Assembly (NCBI GenBank): GCA_009602725.1
Contig: WELB01000042.1
Location: 458,596-484,725, forward strand
DNA: 26,130 bases
Direction of reading: 5' to 3'
DNA from: Spirogloea muscicola
Taxonomy: Eukaryota; Streptophyta; Zygnematophyceae; Spirogloeales; Spirogloeaceae
Shown here: positions 18,515-26,130 of the stretch, one piece after another
Layout of the letters: each line of letters opens with the position of its first letter
Numbering within the stretch: the stretch's first letter is position 1
Translations under genes and position numbers: made by a program
The notes under the pieces: generated by a model
Databases searched by the model: none
What the model was told of the DNA's origin: nothing
What the model saw: only the letters and a program-made list of their open reading frames with translations

Positions 18515-21500
18515 ATGGCCTTGAAGCCGTCGGCGACGGCGGCGGCGGCGGCGGCGGCGGCGCCGGGTGCGCAGGACGCCTGGGCGTTCCTGGTGAGTCG
18601 CGTCCTGCCGCCGCGCGAGCCCCTGCGGGATTGGCAGTGCCCGTTCTCACTGGCGGCGGCGACGCCCTGACCTCCGCCGCTCTACCGCCGCCGCCGCGCC
18701 GCCGCCAGGAGCACATCGACGCGCCGATGTGGGCGGACCTGGAGCTCGAGGCCTCCATGGCCGGCGTGGAGGGGTCAGTGCGTGCGCCGCCACCGCCGTG
18801 CTGCGCGGCTAGCCGCACCGCAGCTCGCTGGCATTGGCCGCCGCTGCCGCCGCGAGCTGACACGGCATGCGCCGGCGCTGGCGCTGCGTCGGCGGCCGCA
18901 GGGACGACCCCTGGTTCCACGAGAGCCACGGGTGAGCCTTTCCGGCGCCGTCGTCCAGAGCTCCGCCGCTGTGGCTGCTCTTCCTTTGGTCATAAGGGCC
19001 TTGTCGCTGCTAAGACATGGCGCCTCAGCTGGCCGTGGCCGCTCTCCAGGCATCACGAGGACCCGCTGCTCCAAGCCGCCGGCGGCGGCGGCGGCGACGG
19101 CGGCGGCGGCGGCGGCGGCGGGGATGCAGTGGCGGCCAAGGCAAGCTCTGTGTGCCGCCAGGGCAAGCCGGATCTGCAGGACGGCGGTGGCAGCGGCGCC
19201 CCCGGCAGGAGCGCTCGGCCCGGCTCCGAGGAGTGCGTCGCCGGCGGCGGCGCCGGGTTCGACTTCAGCAAGCTCCTCAGTGAGTTGCCGTACGGCCTTA
19301 GCTCCGAGAGCGCTGCAGAGGCCACGGGCTGCTCATGTCATGGCTGCATGTTCTGACCGCATTAGCCCACAGAATTGAATTCTGGATCATCATGCACAGT
19401 CCAACAGCTGCTTTAATTGCTGCATTTGGAGCATCTGTCATCTCATGGCCTTCTGTAGCATCCATCACGGCCTCCAGCACTGACCTCTGCCAGACGGTGA
19501 TTCCACCTTCGTGGCAGGCAACAAGAAGCTGCTGCGCAGGGCGCAGCGGGTGCAGGAGGTCCCAAGCAGCGCAGACGACGTGCACGCGCCCCGGTGCAGC
19601 ATCCCTTTGTTGCTCTAGCTCGTGTGGACGTGCTCCGCTGTCTGTGATGCCGCAGTGAATTGCAGCACTGCGCGACATGATTGTAGCCTCTCCATCGTCC
19701 CCGACATTCTTTTGGCTTGTGTATGTGTCATTCATGCTCGAGATGACAACCTGACCATTCCAACATCATGCGCAGGGGGAGTGGCGGTAGAGCGAGCACG
19801 AGTGGCGGAGACGCCGGCAGCACACTCGACACGGATGCTGACTTTGCAGGACCGGCGGCAAATGATGGCCGTGAGGCGAGCGAAGCGCCGCTGCCGAGCG
19901 AGGAGGCCGACGTGTCGTCAGCGGGCGCAAGTACGCAGGCGGGAGTCAGGAGGGGGAGGGGCCTGCCGTCAAGGAAGAGCGACAGCGAGGCGCTCGGGCA
20001 GACGGCGGCGGCAGGCGGCAGGCTGCCGGCGCGCAAGAGCGAGGGATCCATGGAGGACCCTCGTGGCGGAGGCGGGCCATCATTGTTGTTTTCGTCAATC
20101 GGCAGGAGCCCATCAGCGAGCCCTCAAAGAGACAGGCCCCCCGACGTCCTCCACAGCTCCGAGCGTGCTGCCGACGCTGAACGGCGGCTGCCCAGCCCGC
20201 CGGCGGTGGCACTTGGCGGCGAGGCTGGCCTTGGTTCTGCGCTCGGGCAGACGAAATGGAGCAACGGCGGCAGCTTTGCAAAGCCGACAACCGGCAAGCC
20301 GATGGCGGCTCTCGACCAGATTCGACCAGCAGATACAGACCGAGACGGCGCAGCAGTGGCAGAGGGGCTCGCACCGGCTATTGCTGACCCGAGGCCGTCG
20401 ACGGTCATCGAGGACTGGGAGGTCTGGCCCACGGTCACCAAGGTCAGGCGTGGCAGCAGTCTTCAGCAGGGTGACGACGAGCATGCTGGCGGGGCAACAG
20501 GCCCATGCTGGCCGCAGAGTGGCGCGCTGGTACACCGACGGCTGCAGGTGCAGCCGGCTGGCAGTAAGGAGGTGCTGGCGAGCATCCCATGGGGCCGGAG
20601 GTCGAGGAGCGGCGCCAAGGGCGGCACGACGGCTTGGACCTCGGAAAGGCCAGCTGCGCCGGATCCGCTGGGCAAGGCGCTGCTGCAGGGGTCGCTGGCT
20701 CATGGCCGGAAAGGTGCGAGCTTGTCAACGGGGGCGTTCAGCGGTCATGCTCAGAAGGCCGGCGGCTTCGCTACGTTGGCAGGCCGAGGTCATGGCAAGG
20801 AGTCCGACGTCCACCACGGCACCAGCAGCGGGCAGCTGGGGCGCCTCCCGACCCGGGTGATGGTGGCGGCGCGCCACCATGTGGAGGCGCAGGTTACGGC
20901 GGCGCCAGACTTCGAGCGGCATGCGCAGGCAGCCGCCTCTGGCAAGGGCGGACGACCGCGGCCTGGCAATGGCGGCTGCGCCAAGGGCTCCTCGTGGCAG
21001 GTCCTCAATCTTAACTCGCTCGTAATTGCAGTTAAGGGTTCCGGATATGTGTTGTGGCATATGAAGTGCTTGCAACGCACAATGCTGACGCTGCGCCTGC
21101 TCCTTGAGCATGTGGGCTTGCCCTGCTCGTGCCGAAGCTTATGGGTTCTGTACACTTTGGCGCAACAAGCAAAAGCCGGGCACCACTTCAACTGGCGGAG
21201 TGCATTGGCTGTGCCCAGGCGAATGCTGGGGTCCTGCGCCCCGTGGCAAATGTAGGAGATGCCCCGCAGGCAGCTGCCGGCAAGCAGGCGGGGGGCCGGG
21301 CCTCGGATGATTACCTCGCAGCAATTCTTGCAGAGGTGTGCTCAATAAGACCTGTTGGGGCCCCTATGATGGAATTCGTGGTCTCATATATCTCGAGCTG
21401 CATTGGCAGAGCAGGCGCAGGCCTGTTGCAGCAAGTCACAAATCTCGTGATACTTTCTCATCCCCTGTGGTTCGCTGCTATCAGCACAACCGCAAGTTTC

Positions 21501-21935
21501 GGAGCGCTCCCCAGTATGAGCCTCGCCTCCACTCAACAAAGGACGTCCGTGAGGTGCCTCTCATAAGCATAGCATACCTCTCCAGCTCCCTTAGAATGCA
21601 GCTTCAGGTGACGCAATCGTGATGTATTATTGATGAATATTGCTAGAAGCATAGACTGGCAGCTCCTCACAGAATTAGTATGACTGCCATCAGGAGCCCG
21701 GCAACGAGATTGATATGGACTTCTTATTGTAACCTGGACTGACACCAAAAGAGCATGTTCATGGACCTCACCACTTGACCCTGCTGGCCACTGAGCATCT
21801 TGGAGTTGGCGAATGGTGCAAGCACAGTGGGAGGAAACTTCTGGGAGGAAATTCTACACGCTGGACCCAGCGGAGCGGGAGCAGGCCAACCGTGAAATTG
21901 CCACAATGAAGCGGCCTGACTCCAGGCCGGCGTGA
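18515..21935 (+). CDS. green-lineage protein of unrecognised family, 665 aa, mostly disordered
   Basis: Exons: 18515-18592, 18709-18773, 18902-18931, 19050-19279, 19518-19593, 19776-21000, 21219-21335, 21485-21553, 21828-21935, all in phase. The N-terminus after an Ala run reads DAWAFLEHIDAPMWADLELE and then DDPWFHESH, a block that looks conserved. Residues about 150-570 are Gly/Ser/Arg-rich and probably disordered, with basic RKSDSE and RKSEGS patches that could be phosphosites, and a tryptophan cluster EDWEVWPTVTK. The C-terminus is again structured-looking: HNRKFRSAPQYEPRLHSTKD, then VREWEETSGRKFYTLDPAER. I think similar end blocks occur in land-plant proteins of unknown function, but cannot name one. 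Weakest points are the gtcctc donor at 21001 and the GC-rich reading of exon 6, where another frame is also open. Confidence 0.65.
19081..19122 (+). repeat. CGG trinucleotide repeat coding poly-Gly
   Basis: Interrupted (GGC)n in exon 4 of the 18.5-kb gene, read as a Gly-rich run with one Asp. Length is probably variable between strains. Confidence 0.8.
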
Positions 21936-21957
21936 TCGCAGCAGGCCGCTGCCCTTG

Positions 21958-21962
21958 TGTAA
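21958..21962 (+). terminator. putative TGTAA poly(A) signal of the 18.5-kb gene
   Basis: TGTAA 22 bases after the stop codon (21933-21935). This is close but possible for a compact algal gene converging on its neighbour. Confidence 0.45.
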
Positions 21963-22320
21963 TATAGAATCAGAACTCACTTACCCCAAAATCGCATTCA
22001 GCGGTGCAGCCTTCAACTTCTGCTCTGTGCTGACATTTTTGATATCAAATGGAGAAAGCAGCCCAGCATATTCACCAAGCTCAATCCACTTGTGGCATCT
22101 ACAGAGGGTATTGCAGCACCGCGGGTGGCTTCGCCGCTCTGTGTGTGCTGAGAAATGTGACAGCTTCTCAGGTTGCAACCAGGAGCTCCTGCATATGAGA
22201 TGGAAGAGAGCAGCGCCTAAAAGAATAGATGTAAGCGGTAGGTGCAGCAGCAGTGGCGGCGGCAGCAGTTGCCTGGCCCAGGTGTTAATGGGGGACACGC
22301 AGGTTCCAGGGTTCAGGTTC

Positions 22321-22325
22321 TTACA
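22321..22325 (-). terminator. putative TGTAA poly(A) signal of the PPR gene
   Basis: The plus strand reads TTACA, giving TGTAA on the minus strand, 36 bases after the PPR stop codon (22364-22362). Confidence 0.5.
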
Positions 22326-22361
22326 CATCGGGACCTAACTAAACGAATAACAATCATGAAG

Positions 22362-25300
22362 TCAGAGTTGACTGACGCCTTTGAGATAAGCCTCGTACAG
22401 CGGTCGGTACTCAGCCAGCACTTGGTGGCATAGCGTGCCCACGTGCTCGCTACAGTCACTGGCAATTGCTTTGTAATACTCCACGGCGTCCTGGAAGCGG
22501 CCGGCATTCCCGAATGCACGCACGAGCACACCATACGCAACGGCATCTGGCACGAAGCCGGCAGATTGCATGTCGAGCAGCAGTGCCTCGGCGCGGCCGC
22601 AATATCCTGCTCGCCCGTATGCGTCCATCAGCGCTGTGTAGGACCGTACGTCTGCACCGATGCCTGACCGCAGCATCTCCTCAAACAGCCGCTGGACATC
22701 CTGCAGACATGTACGTTGCCGTTGATGTTGTTGTTGTTGTTGTTATTGTTGTGGTGGTCTTGACCTACGACGACTTCACATAAGAGCGTGGAGCTAGTGA
22801 ACACAGGCTGCCGTCAATGTACACAGTAGTCTTACCTCTGCCACAGCAGACATTGCTACTTGCCATATACAATGAGTCACGAGGCAATGACATTGTGGCC
22901 TGCTCTTGCCATAGCTGGCACATTGCAACCCCTGCCCAAGCCCTCAACCTCAATACACAAAGCTCCATGCAGGGTCACTGCATATTTGTGCGACAGGGTC
23001 AATGGTCGCAGGAGTGGTACCTCGTGCCTGCCATGGTGGCTGTATGCATTCATGAAGCCGCAGTAGGTGGTGGCATTGGGCCGGCAACCAGCGGCCAGCA
23101 TCTCGCGCCAGACGCCCTCGGCCTCCTTCACAAGGCCGGCACGCCCGTACGCATTCACCATTGCGCTGTACGTCACCAGGTTGGGCATGTAACCCGCCAC
23201 CTTGAGGTCCTGCGCAGGCTTAAGGCTCAGAAATCAGTGAATGAAAAGTAGGAGTCAGTCATTCAGAGCTGATCTATCACACCCGAAATGAAGGGCGGTT
23301 TGCTTTGGTTGCTACTAAACAGAAGCAGTCACAGACTTGGAAGAGTTGAGTTACAATGTCACCATCCCTGCGAAAGGGCAGTCCGTGCATGTCACACCTT
23401 GTAGACCTGGGCGGCTTCCTCAATAGAGCCAGCTTTGCCGCAGGCGGTGAGAAGTATGTTGTAAGTCCAGAGATCGGGCACACAGCCTGCAGCTGTCATT
23501 TCCGTCAGCACTGCCATGGCCTTGCTGTGGCAGCCGCCCTTGCTGTACGCGTGCAGCAGCGTGTTGTACGTCACCTGCAACAGTGGTAGGTGCAGAGCAA
23601 TGAGCTCGTGCTGCCACAGCTTGCCTGTCGCCGAGAATGAGAAACTTGACTTTCATCACAGCAAAGCTGCTGGCAAAGTGATCCCTGCTGAATTATGCTG
23701 CTCAGCTGGTTCAGCTAACTTGGCCGCCAGACCCACGAAGGCATGTAAGATTGGACAACGCCCTTGCACAAATCTGCATGACCTGACAGGCTCAACATGC
23801 TATAGTGTGCGCAACAGCAAACAACGGTGCAGCACGGACCCGATCTGGCGTGCAGGCGCGCCGCTGCATCTCCAGAAGCACAGCCTCAGCCTCCTCCAGC
23901 AGCCCGCCACGACCGTACATGTCAATCACTGTGTTGTACACCACCAAATCCGGCACGCATCCTGCAGCGGCCGAAGTGTCTTTGAGGCACGTTGACGGGC
24001 GTACTCAAGATCATAGCAAGGTGCCATTGACCCACACTTAGCAATCCTCACTGCTCGTAACGCAACCTTAACGGTTCTAATTTGGCTTGACTGAAGCCTT
24101 GCTTGAATTGAGACCTAGAATAAGAAAACCCGAGGAAGAGGCGGGAACTATGAAATGTGGTGGAGGAGCCCTGTGCCAACCTGCAGCTTCCATGGTCTGG
24201 TAAATCTCTGAGGCCTCTTGGACAAGGCCCCCCTTGATGTACGCGCGGATGAGCGCGTTGTACGTCCAGGCATTGGGCGCCTGGCCCCGCGCCTTCATCT
24301 CCTGCGGCATGCCAAGCAACACCAGCATGCACATTTACAGACAGCTTGCAGCCAGAAGTTGCACAGCGAAGCAGGCAACAGGACCAGGAGGCGCTCTCAA
24401 GAGGGAGCCCCCGGCAACATGAGAATCTTATTCTTAACACCAATGCTCGACCTTGGTCCAGCAATAGGGCGACCTTGACATTACAGTGGCAGTGGCTGTG
24501 CAGTATGGTAAGTGGCGCAAAAGCGGAAGGGTGGTGCCTACCTGGAAAAGGGCCTCGGCCTCGGCAATACGGCCGGCCTTGCCATACGCGTCAACGAGGC
24601 CCGTGATGGTGACCACGTTGGGAGCAAGCCCAAGCTGCACCATCTCGCCAAACAGGCGTGCCGCCTCATCTACCAAGCCAGTACGCGTGCACGCATTGAC
24701 GAGCGAGTTGTACGTGCCGCCATCCGGCGTAATTTTCTCTGCCGCCATGTCCTCAAATAGCTCCATGAGCTGCATGGCAGGGCCAAAAGGGTGTCTCTCC
24801 CATTTAAGGTCAACATTGACAAAATATTGCAAAAGGTATGTGAGACAGTAATTCAGGGTGTTCACTAACCTGGTATTAAGGGACAACTTTCAAGGGTCCC
24901 ATCCTCCCTTCCTAATGACTGCACCAAATCACTCTTCCTGCTGTATACCCAGTGGCACACGAAGAGGAGCCCTAAGGGCAAGCGCACCTTGACGGGGTGG
25001 ACGCCCTGCTTTGCGCCCGCGTGGATGAGCGTGTTGTACGTGACAAGGTTTGGCGGGCAGCCGTCACGTCGCATCAGGCCCAGCATGACCCATGCCTCCT
25101 TGAGCAACCCATGCCGGGCGTACCTGTACCAGAGGGCAATGCGCATTGAATTTTCACCTCAGACTGGGTTTCCAGGGTGCGACATGAGGGCCAGAACTGT
25201 GCGCACACCATGGCCAAGCACGAGCAGGAGGGATTCTCACCCAGCAATGAGAGTGCTGTACGAGTAAACGCCGCGGGGCACTCCAGCAGCCGGCATTTCG

Positions 25301-26130
25301 TCGAAGATCTTGCGCGCCAGCCCGAGCTTTCCAGCGCGCCCCAGGATAGTGAGCACCGTCGTGTAATTCTGCTCCCGCAGTTGCACGCCGCCGCTGCCGG
25401 CAACTCGTACGAACTGGAAGACCTCAAGCGCGCGCTCGCCGGCGCCCCGCCGCTCCAGCTCCCGCAGGACCTACGCGGGCAGGGCAATCGAGATGGAGCC
25501 AATCAGTGCAACACCACCGAATCAAAAGTGTTCCATGTCAACCTTCGCTCGCAAAGCCGGGCTTTGCTTAAGCTAAGGTTAATCAAGCAACACAAGGGTT
25601 TGCTAAGGTAAGGTTATTCAAGCAACACTTGGGCTGAGCGCTAAAGCTGCATCGCGCCGGCGCTTGTGGGTCGACTCGGTCGCCCAACAGGGGGCGGCCA
25701 CAGCGGCAGCGGCCGCAGACCTGGTCCCAGAAGCTGGCGCTCCGCTGGTGGCGCTCCACGAGCGGCCGGAGGGCGGCGACGCCGCGGCTCGCCAGGATGG
25801 CCACCACCGTCCGCCTGACGACGGCATTGTCGTCCTGGGGCCTGGCCGCCGCCGCCGCCGCGGCGGCGGCCGGGTCTGGCTCGCCGCCCTTGGCCCTCGG
25901 CGGCAGGTGAGGTACACCTGTCGGTGTGCTTGCCTTTGTGCTTGGCGACTCAAACGCTCCATCTCTCAATATGCACACCATGGCCTTAGCCCCTTGTCCC
26001 CTGTCCATCCGGTGGGGCGGGCCGAGGCCCTCGTTCCTCTGCTGCGCCTTCTCCCAAACCCTAAAATCCGCAGCGCCGCCGCGAGCCCTGCGGCGGCGCT
26101 GCGCCGGCTCGGCAGCGGCGGCGGCAGCAG
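22362..26130 (-). CDS. P-class pentatricopeptide repeat (PPR) protein, 5' partial or near-complete
   Basis: PPR proteins bind organellar RNA one base per repeat and control its splicing, stability or translation. Exons on the minus strand: 26130 or beyond to 25721, 25470-25241, 25123-24988, 24769-24542, 24301-24181, 23961-23840, 23574-23398, 23209-23021, 22700-22362. Exons 2-9 give 513 residues in phase; exon 1 adds at least 96 (from ATG 26008) and is open to the window edge. Thirteen PPR motifs are visible, for example CPPNLVTYNTLIHAGAKQG, CTPDRVTYNTLLHAYSKGG and YMPNLVTYSAMVNAYGRAG. There is no DYW, E or SMR domain; the tail ends EAYLKGVSQL. Exon 1 is Ala/Arg-rich and low complexity, consistent with a transit peptide, and contains a copy of repeat module C (25896-25981). 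The tag reading of exon 1 is less certain than the rest. Confidence 0.9.
22727..22753. repeat. (GTT)n microsatellite
   Basis: Interrupted GTT repeat in the last intron of the PPR gene. No function is implied. Confidence 0.8.
25574..25630. repeat. two-copy tandem repeat, 35-bp spacing
   Basis: TAAGGTTAATCAAGCAACAC at 25574 recurs as TAAGGTTATTCAAGCAACAC at 25609, in the first intron of the PPR gene. Confidence 0.75.
25896..25981 (-). repeat. dispersed repeat module C inside PPR exon 1
   Basis: The minus strand from the ATG at 25981 aligns without gaps to 6961-7046 (67 of 86 identical by eye). Both copies keep the same frame around RDG and PSTKAST. In the PPR gene this stretch is open and in frame with the repeat-bearing exons, so it is either an exonised repeat or a sign that the exon 1 model is wrong here. 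Confidence 0.7.

Larger units (their letters stand above)
21936..22361. other. convergent 3' intergenic region
   Basis: Short spacer between two converging stop codons, with one TGTAA for each strand (21958 plus, 22325 minus). No coding exon was seen. Confidence 0.6.

Noticed and set aside
18204-18929. Minus-strand 241-codon frame
   Set aside because: Antisense shadow of CGG repeats and of exons 1-3 of the 18.5-kb gene.
19622-20860. Plus-strand 412-codon Arg-rich frame
   Set aside because: An alternative frame of the GC-rich exon 6. The chosen frame fits the phases of both flanking exons and has acidic/Ser composition typical of a real disordered protein.

Overview
The window looks like nuclear DNA of a green alga (core chlorophyte, possibly trebouxiophyte). 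The evidence is several intron-rich genes with short exons and consistent GT-AG junctions plus two GC-AG introns, TGTAA poly(A) signals of the green-algal type behind some genes, GCC/CGG-rich gene starts, and plant-type protein families (plant FAAH, P-class PPR, EDS5-like MATE). The species is not identified. All gene models were joined by hand from splice sites and reading phase. Exon phases agree throughout each model, and the coding length of each complete model divides by three.

Layout: (1) 121-1713 (+), the C-terminal half of a MATE-type multidrug/organic-compound transporter, with its 5' part outside the window. (2) 2321-6618 (-), a complete 12-exon, 634-residue fatty acid amide hydrolase of the plant type, converging on the MATE gene. 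(3) 6.8-11.0 kb, a gene desert packed with diverged dispersed repeats on both strands. Three modules recur: A, a 50-codon reading frame ending in a Leu-Thr-Arg-Gly-Tyr-stop-like signature; B, a palindromic element with a GGGCTGGC core; and C, an 86-bp unit. (4) 11641-16803 (+), a complete 13-exon, 878-residue protein. It has a presumed organelle-targeting leader, an acidic and amphipathic-repeat N-terminal half, and a C-terminal inward-rectifier (Kir/KirBac-like) channel whose selectivity-filter motif is not GYG. (5) 17.45-18.24 kb, a second repeat patch sharing units with region 3. (6) 18515-21935 (+), a 9-exon, 665-residue protein with conserved-looking ends and a long low-complexity middle; family not recognised. 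(7) 22362-26130 (-), a P-class pentatricopeptide repeat (PPR) protein with 13 visible motifs, converging on gene 6 and running off the right edge.

The genes do not form a pathway. The main novelty candidates are the repeat family whose module A shows synonymous-only change at nearly all conserved residues, the Kir-like channel with a replaced filter, and a copy of repeat module C lying inside the first exon of the PPR gene.
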